Below, one piece after another: positions 37,571-48,697 of a DNA stretch of 64,000 bases. Source of the DNA: Apostichopus japonicus. Taxonomy: Eukaryota; Echinodermata; Holothuroidea; Aspidochirotida; Stichopodidae. Where the stretch lies: positions 19,195,321-19,259,320 of the forward strand of contig NC_092578.1 of assembly GCF_037975245.1 (NCBI RefSeq), read 5' to 3'. The stretch's first letter is position 1. Every line of letters begins with the position of its first letter. The translations under genes and the position numbers were made by a program. Below the pieces are notes generated by a model that saw nothing but the letters and a program-made list of their open reading frames with translations, was not told the DNA's origin and did not search any database.

Positions 37571-39734
37571 GTTTTACCTAGCCCAGATATGGATGTCATA
37601 AAATTTAAGCAGATAACATTTTATATGGACCATATTAAACTTCACTTTATATCAAGTTATATTTGCCCAACTTTTTATCTGGTCACGGATGTTGATTAGG
37701 CCTACAGATCTGGAGCAGATTGATATTCCAGATCTGGCCTTTTAAATCAAAGTTGTCATAAAAACCAACTGCAGTCCAGCGAGTAGCTCCCAAAAGGTAG
37801 GTTTTAGTGAAAATGTTTCCCTAGCGAATAAACAAATTCAAAGGTACCTCGAAAGTACATGTCACATTATAAGACAAACCGTACTATATAAATGCAGACA
37901 ATTACAACGTCGAACTACAGTAAAGTGTGTGAAACCTTATTATCCAGAAATATAAGTCATAATCAGGCATGCTCCTGCTCCAGAGTGTAATGCATCTACT
38001 GTGTTGTTGCTTTATATACTTCCACACATTTAATGCTATTCTTATACTGGCTATATGGAGACTATATGTCCAAGAGGCCCCCTCTGTCCCGACCCCCCCC
38101 CCCCCCGCATTACAAGTAAATTCAGACTCTTACCAACTGGATTCGTAAGAATAGACTCTAAATAATTTAAGCCCCAAAGAGAATGAAAACAAAAAGACAA
38201 TGAAATTGCGCTATGTATAGTATAAGTAAGAACATAAATAAATGTATGTTACATTATGTTCTTCGTTTGCTCGGAATATCAGGGTTTTTATAAGAACGTT
38301 TTTTTCCACCACCATATCGAGGCAAGAGTCAGCGGAATTCCTCCTACAAATGCTAAAAAGACCAAAATTGTTCACCAATAACAATCTTTTACACTTTATT
38401 AATTGCTGAAGTCAGAATTCGTTTCGTTACAATATGCTGACAAAAAGTTTGGAATCTATATTTATATACTACATGTTATTTGGCAAAATCACCATTTAAC
38501 GATTTCAATAACCGCTGAGCCCATTTGACTTTATTCTTAGAGGGGTGGGGGGGGGGGGCACTAAAACTCCTCTGGAAGTTTAATTGTTTGCTCCCCTATA
38601 TGACTAAATAGTCCGATAACAATTCATTTTCTAGTTTGATCAGCCTGAATATTTGAGCAAACTGAGCATAATGACTGCTTGAACTTTCTGCATAAGTACC
38701 TTTTTGGAAACTTTGGCTACTTGATGACCGTTTGAGCAGATAGATAGGTATGGAGTCACGTGCAGCACATGTCCCCCGTTCATCACAAACTTTCAAAAGT
38801 GCGTGGGGTACAGATGCCCAATTTTTAACATAATGAAGGTACTAGAAGCTTTAACAACGCACACTTTAATAACATGTTAGTTTATCCCCCAACACCCTCC
38901 CCCACCTACCAACATGTTTAGACTATGTAAATAGATATTAAAACATGTGCCTGTTAGTAGAGGCATGGCATACAAACAGACATACAGACAGACGCACATA
39001 CCTGTAACGGTGGTCGACCCTCGCTGTCCAGTATAAATACAATATACAATATATACTTTTATTTTGAACGGAATTCAAATTTATTGGGTTGCCTATTGGG
39101 GGGGGGGTGGTAGGGGGGCTATAAGTTAGGTCTTTGATGTTGGCCTACATACAAGTTTTTGCTAATAACTAATTTACTTTTAGTCTTTTGTTGCTGTAAA
39201 ATGTGAGGGCGGACTTGCTGGTAGTACATCAACAATTGAAAAAGGGCAACCAAAAAGTGTTTCTATGTACACATGCATGATAGTGGCAAGGGAGGGCGGG
39301 GCGGCATATTTCTTCATCATTGGCTCGTTATCTATTCATTAAGTTTGGTATTGCTGGTAACCAATAAGCAGACTGAGCTGTACGTTTTACTGTTTCTCAA
39401 GTGTATCAGATTCTCCTAACTCAACACCCCTCCCCTCCCTTCCTCTTGCCCTCCCATGCCATCCCCTCCCCACCACCGGACCTCCTCCACCTCACCTCCT
39501 TCTTAATCTTAATTCGAAATCCAAACATAAGCTATAAATGAACCGTTAACACAGCATTTCCGTTAAACACACCGAGGGATTGTTAACGCGAATTTACGGA
39601 AGCCTAAAAAGGCCATCAATATAAAACATAATTGCCACCATAAGTCAACGTTTTTCAATAAATTGATTAGATAACAAGATAATATCTTATCAAAAATCAG
39701 AAAAAAAAGTTGGATGCTCAGTTGCTTTAACTGA
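37571..39734. other. gene-free stretch
   Basis: No gene supported. A minus-strand frame at 38596-38796 (66 residues, Ser-rich in the middle) is not recognisable. Poly-C (about 38093) and poly-G (about 38548 and 39100) tracts are present. Confidence 0.5.
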
Positions 39735-39770
39735 GCAATTAAACATTTTTCCTGCAAAATGTTTAATTGC
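39735..39770. repeat. 15-bp perfect hairpin
   Basis: GCAATTAAACATTTT and AAAATGTTTAATTGC pair perfectly around a six-base loop. It may be a small palindromic remnant. No link to a gene end was found. Confidence 0.8.
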
Positions 39771-39849
39771 CAACTTATCAGTACGTACGAATTTGTTTGA
39801 TTACGATCAACGGTATATCATAGGCCTATTATGCCATGCAGTGAAGAAC

Positions 39850-40938
39850 CAGTGGCGGCGGAACCGGGGGGGGGGGGCTTTGGGGGGCACAGCCCCCCCA
39901 ATGAAAAAGTTGAGGGGGCAAATGCATGATAAGCCCCCCCAATATTTACCAAGGCTCCGATACGTGCATCTGCCCATTTTTCAATGCATACTTGTCGATC
40001 TGTCCGATGCACACGTATACTATATAGGTGTAATAATTTTAGTAATTGCTGGGGGACCCTCGGCCCGTCCCCTGGCTATAGACCCTTTGTCACCTCAACC
40101 GCGTCTTCGCGCCCTGTGAAAAGTGGAAGCAGTGAGTGTGAGTACCGGTAAGCGTAACACAACTTCGTCTTAGGCCAATGGCTTGCCTCATTTCAGCCAG
40201 TTCTCCAACATCCCTTACTTAGTGGCGGAGCGTCCATATGCAGTCAGGGGCGGATGCCCCCCCCCCCCTGACGGACTCAAATGGACTGCTGGCGCCCTTT
40301 TCAGCTTTTCACTACTTTTTACATATTCGCGATTATTGACTATTTTATTGCCCTCTCATATACCTATTGACATTTGTCATATTCTGTTGGTGTAATTTTC
40401 CGACAGAATGGCGACGACACCTATTTATTTTCCGTTTATCTGCAAATTAGCAAGGCCCGGAAAGGGTCATTTCCTGCAATCTAGGGAGTATCTTTACTCA
40501 AAAATTTTCTGTACGCTCCGCGTCAACCTGTGGTGGCGCTCCGCTTAGATAGTGTCGAAAGCGCCCCTACAGACCATTCTTGCCCCCCCCCCCCTGACCA
40601 ATACCCCTAGCTCCGCCACTGCCCTTACTAGACTCAAAAACGTCTTTGCGAGTACACTACGAGTACCGGTAATAGCTACTCTCTTAAAACACCATCGAAT
40701 ATACAAATTACAATGTTTTTACAGACTTTTACGTGCAATCTGAGAAATTACAGGCTTGAGACCATAGGGCTAGGTATTCGCAGCATAAAACACTCGGGAA
40801 GTGCCGTTTCCGGCCATCTGGGGGTTTGAAAAAAACCCAAATTTTCTTGTACGCTCCGCGCCAACCGATGGTGGCGCTCCGCTTAGATAGTCTCCACACA
40901 ATAGCCCCCCCAATAATTTTTCCGTTCCGCCGCGCCTG
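39850..40938. mobile_element. hAT-type element (outer) with perfect 8-bp TSD
   Basis: It starts CAGTGGCGGCGGAACC and ends GTTCCGCCGCGCCTG. TGAAGAAC flanks both sides (39842-39849 and 40939-40946). A second hAT element (40220-40621) has inserted into it. The right part (about 40795-40895) carries the shared module CCGTTTCCGGCCATCTGGG, GTACGCTCCGCGCCAACC and GGTGGCGCTCCGCTTAGATA. The element ends about 170 bp upstream of a transporter start codon. Confidence 0.88.
40220..40621. mobile_element. hAT-type MITE nested in 39850-40938
   Basis: An opposite-orientation copy of the 4030-4421 element. It starts TAGTGGCGGAGCGTCC (first base changed from C) and ends CCCCTAGCTCCGCCACTG. The 8-mer CCCTTACT flanks both sides (40212-40219 and 40622-40629). 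The two copies share essentially their whole length, differing mainly in the lengths of the poly-C runs. Confidence 0.92.
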
Positions 40939-41105
40939 TGAAGAACGATAGTGTTTCTGCAAAAAATGCTGGCTGGTGATCGAATCACTGAAGATATAAG
41001 TAAATGATATCCAAGGTATAGTACAGTCACATTGTTCTCTTGAAGGGATAACACGTAATAAATTCTTCTTAAGTTTAGTAATACGTAAAGAACTTGACAA
41101 CAGAA

Positions 41106-42008
41106 ATGGCGGACCGTTTTCATTGCTCCTCTCCAAAAGGAGGGTTATATTCATTCGCACTGGGCGCATTTATTGCATTAAATTTTCTCATCGCAAAAGC
41201 CATGTTAATGAAAGATTTCAACGCCTTTGAACTAATTTTTCTGAGAAGTGTGACTCATTTAGTTGTCCTTGTGACGTTTTCGTCGTGGGAATCAACAATT
41301 TCTTACACCTTGTACGATTTATTCATCTACCTATGTTGTGGGACTATGGGATTGGTATCATGGAGTGTAATGGTTCTGGCCTTTGAAACTCTCGAAGTTG
41401 GTGATGGCACCACGATCGAAATCGGTGTATATGTTATGTTTACGATGTTATTCGGACATTTTTTGCTGTCAGAAAATGTTGATAAATACGACATCGCTAT
41501 TCTGATCGGTGATGTCGTCGGTGTGGCTCTTGTTGGAAAGCCTAGCATGATATTCGGACACAATGACAGCCAAAGACAACTGCATATTGTTGGACTAGCT
41601 TATGTGATAGTGTCTGGATTTTTGTGTGCTACTATTACCATTTTTGTACGGATTGCTTCAAATAGAGGGACTTTGGACATGAAGCTATTTCAAATTTTTC
41701 ACGGGATTGCCGGAATTCCGCTAACGATCTTGGCAGCTCTTTTTTCCAGTCCTTGGAAAGTAACTTATGATCTCAACGATTACTTACTCATGCTAGCGTA
41801 CCAGTTTGCATGTTTGGGACAGACTGCGTGTCAAGCTTTGGCTTTGGAGAATGATGATGCAAAGAACGTGGCAGTTTCATCGACAATTTCGTGTGTCCTG
41901 ACCTATATTGGACAACTGGTTATTTTCAAAGCAACCGTAGACTGGGTCTCTATTTTAGGTTCCGTTTGTATAATAACAATTTTGATCATTCTTCAATTGA
42001 AAAACTAA
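41106..42008 (+). CDS. SLC35G/EamA-type transporter, intronless (copy 1)
   Basis: A predicted multi-pass membrane transporter of the drug/metabolite transporter superfamily, closest by eye to SLC35G1-type proteins. Its substrate is unknown. The intact frame encodes 300 residues from ATG 41106 (context GAAATGG). Hydrophobic segments run almost throughout, consistent with ten helices in two EamA repeats (about 13-145 and 165-298). Recognisable points are FELIFLRS at 41-48, LEVGDGTTIEIG at 96-107, DIAILIGDVVGVALVGKPSM at 129-148 and, in the second repeat, QALALENDDAKNVAVSSTIS. No introns are evident, and the length is normal for the family. A related intact copy lies at 50139 and a decayed one at 51565, all on the same strand. 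A hAT element ends about 170 bp upstream, so the promoter may include transposon sequence. Confidence 0.88.
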   Translation: MADRFHCSSPKGGLYSFALGAFIALNFLIAKAMLMKDFNAFELIFLRSVTHLVVLVTFSSWESTISYTLYDLFIYLCCGTMGLVSWSVMVLAFETLEVGDGTTIEIGVYVMFTMLFGHFLLSENVDKYDIAILIGDVVGVALVGKPSMIFGHNDSQRQLHIVGLAYVIVSGFLCATITIFVRIASNRGTLDMKLFQIFHGIAGIPLTILAALFSSPWKVTYDLNDYLLMLAYQFACLGQTACQALALENDDAKNVAVSSTISCVLTYIGQLVIFKATVDWVSILGSVCIITILIILQLKN

Positions 42009-42292
42009 GGTAACGCGTACAGACCGTCGCATCTTCTGTCGATTGGCCTACTATTCAGATCGTTCTGTCTGTTGTACATGTTCAGAACTATAACAACGAA
42101 ACTCTGCCATCTTTACAGTGAGAATATTGATTCAAAATAAGGGGTAACTCGTAAACAGTCAGCATGACGTAATATGACGAAGTTTAACCTAAACAGTGTC
42201 TTGGTATGTCGACATAACTTCATGGCACGGTTAAGATATGGTATTGAAAGTGTTTCTGTTTTATGATCTAAGATCGTCACGGTATAATGTCT

Positions 42293-42388
<96 letters not shown>

Positions 42389-42844
42389 ATAAATGTACTA
42401 CCTTGATTGGAAGTTGGCTCCACCCTCTTTTTCTTCTAGTAATCATGAGATGCAATTTACAAATGTTTAGTACACATATCATATATCATACTAATTGTAA
42501 AAACATTGATGAGGGCACATGATGTCTAAGCTAGTGCTAAGTGTTAGTGAGAGTTGCTCCCGTTAACTTGACCATTCACTACCATTGTATCTTTATCCAT
42601 AAACATGCTCATTATCAATATTTGTGTATCATTATGTATTGCAAATTTGACATTTTTTTCAAAAATGCTGCAGGATTTTGAAACTAAAAAAAAACAACAA
42701 CATTATGTTATTCACTGTCCTTATGTACAACATCAATGAATGAAAAACTAAACTGTGACTATATTTGTAAAAAGGTAAATTTCCAGAATTTTAACGTACA
42801 CGTTTCGGATATTATCATACCGTCTAAATGCAAAGTTGCCTTAC
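42009..42844. other. 3' flank of copy 1 with TA microsatellite
   Basis: No gene. It contains a (TA)n run at 42296-42382. I see no clear AATAAA signal close after the stop codon. Confidence 0.5.
42296..42382. repeat. (TA)n microsatellite
   Basis: About 43 uninterrupted TA dinucleotides. Frames crossing it encode Tyr-Ile runs and are artefacts. Confidence 0.97.
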
Positions 42845-43044
42845 TTTGAAGTTTTCATTCTGTGTGAGGCTGAAAAGCGGGAGGGGATAGTGGACACCGC
42901 AAAAAACCTCTTCTGAATCCACGACCGCTGTCCTGTCACTGCGATGGCAATAGAACCGCTGTTGTGGAGAACCAGGGAACTGGGACAGTATAGTGCTGCA
43001 ACGCCAGGGGAGGGTCTGTGGCGACGATTGCCTACGTCGGCCAT
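42845..43044 (-). CDS. candidate first coding exon, mitochondrial-like leader
   Basis: On the minus strand an ATG in good context (GAAAATGGCC) opens a 66-residue frame starting MADVGNRRHRPSPGVA. It ends with a basic, Ser-rich, hydroxylated stretch (SWIQKRFFAVSTIPSRFSAS) that looks like a mitochondrial targeting leader, followed by HRMKTS and a consensus donor AAA/GTAAGG, phase 2. The segment is richer in GC and CG than its surroundings, and the ACGTCGGCCATTTT around the ATG resembles animal promoter-start regions. I could not find the next exon, which would lie leftwards, and I do not recognise the protein. It may be a chance frame. Confidence 0.3.
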
Positions 43045-43275
43045 TTTCAGTGTTTTTTTTTCCACATTTCTGCTGTAGCTGAGTATGAGTACCACAAGCA
43101 TAGTATTTATTTTCCTGTCCTAAACATCCCTTTTTGTAGGCGATAATTTCAAATTTTAATCTAGACATAAAACTCTGTTAAGGTTGGTTCCTTCATTTAC
43201 TATACCGTGTCATTTGGTTTTTGGTATTTATTCATTTTTGCAATCATATAGGCCTATATCAATATACGCATATGC

Positions 43276-43560
43276 GTGACCGGACAAATACCCCCAGACA
43301 AATACCCCCGGACGATTACCCCCCAGACAATAACCCCCCGGACGATTACCACCCGGACAGATACCCCCCGGACAAATACCATCCCGGACAACTACCCCCC
43401 CAGGACAACTACCACCCGCACAGATACCCCCGGACAATTACCCCCGAGGACAAAACCCCCCCGGACAACTACCCACCCGGACAACTACCCCCTCGGACGA
43501 ATACCCCCTCGGACGAATACCCCCCGGATAAATACCCCCGGACGAATATACCTCTGGGCA
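43276..43560. repeat. minisatellite array of about 16-bp units, plus orientation
   Basis: About 18 units of 14-18 bp vary around CCCCCGGACAAATAC, with GACGATTAC, GACAACTAC and GACAGATAC variants. Just before it is CATATGCGTGACCGG. A related array in reverse orientation lies at 49436-49740. Because many units are near multiples of three, long Pro/Thr/Asp-rich frames run through, but they are not genes. Confidence 0.92.
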
Positions 43561-43984
43561 TATGCCGTTAACTAAAGGAGACGGATGCAGCGACGGATAC
43601 GCAGGTCTTTTTTCGAGGTTAGTTTCCCGCGGGCCTCAACATATACCCTGGTCCTCGGGCAACTCCGAGAGCATGTTTACAATTGGGCCAGGGTACCGGT
43701 GAAACTGGCACCACTAGGGTCGTCGTGTGCCCTGGCCCTTATAACCTCCTCCCGACCTTTAAAAAGATTCCAGCTTTTCATATATAAGCCCCCAAAACTC
43801 CTGGATAGGGTTTGACAATGGACCGAGGCCCGGGGGTTGGGTTGGGCATTGCTCACTGCTGGTATAGTAACTATTAATTTACTATTTGTTATAGTGACAC
43901 TATTCTGTATTATTAATCTCCGAACAATTCCAGCTTATTGCGACTTACCATTTTCAAGTTTTCTTCTGAGTAATTTTACTTGAT
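43561..43984. other. gene-free stretch
   Basis: Nothing recognised. GC-rich for this window at about 43600-43840. Confidence 0.5.
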
Positions 43985-44240
43985 GATTTGTTATGTTATG
44001 TTATGTTAGTTTTTGTATAGCACTTTATATGGCACAGCCATCTCAAAGCACTTTGAATCCCTGGTCATCAGGCTGGCTGCTGAGAATCCAGCGCACACAC
44101 CTTAGTTACCTCATAGGTACCCATTTATACACCTGGATGGAGAGGGGCAGTCGAGATAAAAGTGCCTTGCCCAAGGACACAACATAACATGATCATATAT
44201 AAAACAAAAGCATTAGCCACTCGGCCTCCACGCTCCTCTT
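43985..44240 (-). mobile_element. tRNA-derived SINE with L2-like tail
   Basis: Read on the minus strand it starts GGAGCGTGGAGGCCGAGTGG then CTAATGC, which resembles the first third of a tRNA-Ser/Leu with box A. The body contains TTGTGTCCTTGGGCAAGGCA and GTATAAATGGGTACC. The 3' part, CTTTGAGATGGC then AAAGTGCTATACAAAAAC, resembles CR1/L2 3' ends, and the element finishes in a TAACA pentamer repeat. This is the standard head-body-tail plan of a SINE mobilised by an L2-type LINE. Target duplications are not clear. Confidence 0.65.
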
Positions 44241-45497
44241 GTTTTGCTTATTCTAAGCTATTTTTTTTCTGTGAGTGCACGCCATTTTAGGATGGGAGGA
44301 GCAGAAGGGAGGGGCGGGGCAAGCACAACCACGGTCCACCCTCTAGTTATGTGTGCATGATCATCATCCATACCCCCCATGCATTGTTTCATGGACCGCT
44401 GGGCTATCATAGTCAAACCCGGTTACGGTGTAGCCCGTTATACCAGCAGAATTGCCTGTAAGGTTTCATAATAGTATGTACGCTTGTATGAAACATAAGA
44501 AAAGAAAGAGGCTTGAGACCACGACGTCACTACCATTTGAAAAAACCCTATTCTCTGGTCATTCTGTTTGCAAAAAGAATGATGATAATCTAAGAAATCA
44601 ATTTAATTTTCCCTAGTTATAATAATTCTACATTCCAACTCTAAACAGATTAGTGATTGCTACATTGCCTACAAATTGCCACCCATAAGCCAAAGAATAA
44701 TAGGTTTTCCTTGTAATAATTTTCTCTAAGGCCGGTAGCGTCTGGCGCTTACCCGGGATTTTTCATGGGGTGTCCCATCACCTTTAAGAGATTTTCTACT
44801 GTACGAAAGTGTACTTAGATGCCAAATGGTGTAATATGTTGCCCTTCTTAGGCAAGACTATACTAACATCAATGGCGCCGCCAGGAGTTTCGGGTAAATT
44901 TGGGGGATTTGGGGCATCCAAATTCATGGTGATGTCATATATACACAATCAGCATTGAGCTTGTGTTTTTATTTTGAGGTATAAAAAAACTACACCTCAA
45001 AGTCCCTACCCCTACAAAAATGTTTCATAAGGTCCTCGCTTCTTCCCACCTCCATTTTGTGTGTTTGTGACGCTGGCCCCACCAGGTTCAATTCCCATCT
45101 CGAGTATGGCTGTCAAAAGCTGTACTGTTAGTTTTTTTCAATTTCCGGTGCAGTCCAATTGTTGATTCCATTGTAGTGGTAGGCAATTGATTCGGGTTAA
45201 CTGTGTTCATTGGTTAGGTTCGACAAGGCTCTCCTGCAGTGGCGACGGACAGGTTGCTACCTACTCTCTCAGCATTCCGGAAAGTGGCTAAAGGCTGAAA
45301 ATTGACTCACGTGCGTCTGTCGGATTGGGACATTAAATGGCGACCTCGGGAACAGGATTAGATTGTAATAGTTACAAACCTGCCTCTCTTGTACTCTGAG
45401 CACTGTGCGAAACTAAAAAGAAGATTAAATCACACTCGAGACAAGTCGACAAGGGGCCCTGGTATATAAACACAAAATTAGTATACACACAAGTCTG
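44241..45497. other. gene-free stretch
   Basis: No gene. GGCGCCGCCAGGAG at about 44875 and CAGTGGCGACGGACAGG at about 45238 look like isolated hAT-type ends without detectable partners. Confidence 0.4.
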
Positions 45498-46129
45498 CAG
45501 TGGCGTAGCCAGCGGGGGGGGGGGGGCAGGAGCCCCCCCAGTTGAAATGCTCGCCCCCCCCACTTGCCCCCCAAATGGAATTATTGACTGAGAAAAAAAA
45601 CTTGAATGCACACTAAATATGTTGCTGGGCCTATGTGCATATTACCATGGTTTTTATGCAATTTTTATTCTTCACCTTTTACCTAATTCTCTATCTGCGA
45701 AATTGGGTGGCCAAAATAAAAATCACATCCATGGCAACATTGCCTCGAGAAAGAATTTGACCCAAGCAGCAGCGCAAAAAACGCCACTGTCTCTGTATTG
45801 TCAAATGTGGAAACGGGTTGGCAATTCAATTAAACGGTCTCCGCGGCACTCACAAGCGGAGGCTACGTTCAGTTTATGTTCACATGGTTATCCCTGATCC
45901 CTGGATTGTGTTCCGAAATGATTCACACGTGAGTGACGTGTATGGCAGAATGAATATCACAGTATTTAGAAACAATTTGCATTTTGACTGAAACTTACAA
46001 CATGTTTTGCTACGCCTACGCGACCAATCGCGATGTGTTTCTTGGGTTAGGTACATTCAACACAGAACAGCCTAGTAGTCTATATACGTTTGTGTTTCCG
46101 TAGTGAGCTCATAGGCCCTAGGTGACCAG

Positions 46130-46742
46130 ACGTCCCCGATTTTTGGGGACAGTCCCCGATTACAGTGTGCTGTCCCCGATGAACAAGTGTCCCCGAAAAT
46201 GTCCCCGATTCGTCAAAATGTTCAGGAATTTCGGAAATGTCCCACATTATTAGTAAAATAATTGTAAAAACAAACTTTAGTCAAGTGTGCAGTCGCAGAA
46301 CGGAACTTATAACCAATATTTCAGGTGGGCCAGTGTAAAGTGGAAACACTGTTAAAAATATGCTAGATCGATCTAGCCTAGCACTCTTTCGACCGTATAA
46401 ATGGCAACTACGGCGACACAACGACACTTATAGTGTGAGCATGAGCAAATCACAATCTCTCAAAGAACCACGTAAAGTAAGTGGATTTCATTTAAGAAAA
46501 AGCTACATTTTTGAAAATAAAATTGATTTAAAAAGTGCTTCAAAGTATCACCATTTTACATCTAAGCACCTTAGGCACTTGAAAATTTCCAATTTTCAAG
46601 TGGGGGATTCAATTTTCAAGTGAAAATTTCCAATTTTCAAGGAGGGGCTGTCCCCCAAAGGGGGACAGCCCCTCCCCTTAAATATATCAGTCACGCAATA
46701 AATGTCCCCCGATTTCAGTCACGAAAATATGGTCACCTTAAC
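46130..46742. mobile_element. probable nested element with GGTGACCA ends
   Basis: The left end TAGGTGACCAGACGTCCCCGA is mirrored by TATGGTCACCTTA at the right. The left 90 bp contain six TCCCCGAT/GTCCCCG words. No clear target duplication was found (a TA on each side is possible, which would suggest a Tc1/mariner-like origin). Near the right end is a perfect GC-rich hairpin at 46641-46675. Confidence 0.5.
46641..46675. repeat. 16-bp perfect GC hairpin, 3-base loop
   Basis: GGAGGGGCTGTCCCCC and GGGGGACAGCCCCTCC pair perfectly around AAA. It follows three direct copies of CAATTTTCAAG-type words (46592-46641). It could be a structural element of the surrounding transposon. Confidence 0.85.
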
Positions 46743-47241
46743 TGTAATAGGGCGCGAAATTCGTCGATAAGTTCGCAGACAGTCATCAGAATAGGCGAAT
46801 TAACCTTCGCCAGACTGTTTGAGTGAGCCCTAGAAAGTGCAAAAGAAGGGCCCGAAGGGGGAATGATAACATCTTTTGTTGATTGAGGGGGGGGGGGGGT
46901 TACACTCCCAGGCAAGTCAGATATCATACTGATCATCTTTGAATACTGACAGAAAGAGCATAGTCTATTCAGATTTTTAAAGAGAATTATCGATGACTTT
47001 TTCAGTGATCTGTTTTATCGTTAATAATACCAGTATGTGGAAATAACATAAAACGTCAGCTAACTAGAGTGACCATCTGTACCCTACATTGCTGACACAA
47101 TACCCGATGTGCCACAGTTTGTCATGCAAACTGTTGGTATGTCTTTTGTACTAGCTTAGTCTGCCCCACCAATCAGACATTTCGCCCCCCCCCCCTTGCC
47201 CCCCCCAGATGGAAAAGTCTGGCTACGCCACTGCAAGTCTG

Positions 47242-48434
47242 GTATATAGGCAAATTCGGTATACACACAAAATTACAGGCGCGACGACGCTCCATGAGTA
47301 GCAGTTCCCTGGACGCACCAATAGAAAAAAAATTGAGGCATGTGCAATAAATCTTCCTATGTAATATGTTATGTTGTTAACAATGTTATATTTTTGATCT
47401 TAGTTGCTACAGAATACCGATACTGTATCAGCTTATAGGCAGGGACGTACCTAAGACTGGTAGGACTAGGATTGGGGTTGTAGAGTAAAAAAAAAATCGA
47501 TTAGGGTTAGTCTTTAAAGCCCATAAATTACGACTGCGGCACAAACTCGATTGCGCACGAAACGCAAAGTTTTCTTTTGCAGCCGTGTTATCGTGTCCGA
47601 TCTTACGGTCATAATATGACGTCATGTTGAAATACAAACAGAAGGTAGGCTAAACAAACAAAGTTAGAGATATCAGTTGTCATAAATGAAAAGAGTTGAA
47701 GTAAAAATGATTAAATAAGACTTGCAACTTGTAATACATGCATGACATCATATAGATTCTTACTTTCCTATTTCAATTTTTAACTCTCAATTAAACTGAA
47801 TATTCACAGAAGCCCGGAGTGCCACTGTTCGACAATTATTCACTGTTATTGCACCGAAAAGAGACTGGGGAGAGGAGAACTTTGTCATGTGTACTTCTTT
47901 TGATATCACTGGCATGTGACATGATTCTCAAATGAGATCTAGGTCTACATACCTTCTACATAAAATACGCGTTCTTCACATTATGTGCAAAATGCGCTTT
48001 TCCCTTATACCCCTCCCCACGACCGTCACCATTTCCCCATTTCCACTCTACTTTGTAAATCAGACACGCACGCATGATTTCGCCATGAGGGTCGAATTCA
48101 CGATACTGATCTGTATCCGGTGGGAGGAGTCTTAGGGGAAAGGTGGCCCCTTAATTTTCAATATTTGATGGTGCCAAGTGGGAAATGATGGTCGTCTGAA
48201 CCATTCCACCCCTCCCCCCCCCCCCCCAGCGTATGGGCCTGCATATATCTCATTTTTCGAAATGCCCTTGGATGCAAATCGGAGCAATCAGTTACACATC
48301 CATGTACTAAAATTATTTTTTGATCGCTCGTTCTTTTCACAATCGCTTTTGCGATCCCAACATTTCTGATGGTATTATTTCCTCTGTCCCCCGCTTGCTA
48401 CGCCAGTGGTCTGTCCACTATACCCTGATCGGTA
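47242..48434. other. gene-free stretch with TE fragments
   Basis: No gene. CAGGGACGTACCTAAG at about 47442 and GCTTGCTACGCCAGTG near 48405 look like single hAT-type ends. The flanks do not match, so I do not pair them. Confidence 0.4.
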
Positions 48435-48690
48435 GAGAGAGAGAGTTGATTTGTTAAGGTTTTACGGCTCAGTTTCTAACGAATTGGTTTAAGTTGCTCC
48501 GACCACGGCTTTTTTTTTCAGTTGTGGCTCACTGGCTTGTTTTCCCTACTTCATTGCTAGAGCACCAAGCACAATAGCAGTAGGTTCCATTTTTTAAGTC
48601 TTCGGTATGACCCGGCCAGGAGTCGAACCCCTAACCTACCGGCTGCAAGTCGGATGTTCTAGCCACTTGACCATGCAGTCGGTCTGAGAG
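48435..48690 (-). mobile_element. tRNA-derived SINE fragment
   Basis: The minus strand begins with a tRNA-like head of about 85 nt: TGGTCAAGTGGC (box A-like), an anticodon region around CTTGCAG, and GGTTCGACTCC (box B). The T stem is partly mismatched, so this is not a working tRNA gene. About 170 bp of unrelated body follow. The segment is flanked by GAGAGAGA on both sides, either target duplication or a shared simple-repeat target. Confidence 0.6.
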
Positions 48691-48697
48691 AGAGGGG

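Larger units (their letters stand above)
45498..47233. mobile_element. 1.7-kb hAT-type element with perfect 8-bp TSD
   Basis: It begins CAGTGGCGTAGCCAG and ends CTGGCTACGCCACTG. CAAGTCTG flanks both sides (45490-45497 and 47234-47241). The termini carry long G and C runs. Frames inside (for example 92 residues from 45619) do not resemble a transposase, so it is non-autonomous or decayed. A probable nested repeat occupies about 46130-46742. Confidence 0.88.

Noticed and set aside
42261-42482. Minus frame with a long Tyr-Ile run
   Set aside because: A direct translation of the (TA)n microsatellite. The same applies to both strands at 57.6 kb.
43276-43560. Regular short repeats resembling a CRISPR array
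   Set aside because: There are no unique spacers of constant length, units are contiguous and variable, and the DNA is eukaryotic. It is a minisatellite.
43221-43575. Two overlapping frames of about 100-116 codons rich in Pro, Thr and Asp
   Set aside because: They run through the minisatellite, are open in more than one frame and owe their openness to the repeat unit.
45372-45897. Frames of 79-92 codons at the left end of the 45.5-kb hAT element
   Set aside because: No similarity to hAT transposase (no BED finger or dimerisation motif seen). The Pro/Ala-rich part is the poly-C terminus.
47442-48408. Possible hAT element between CAGGGACGTACC and CTACGCCAGTG
   Set aside because: The flanking 8-mers do not match and the ends are poorly inverted.
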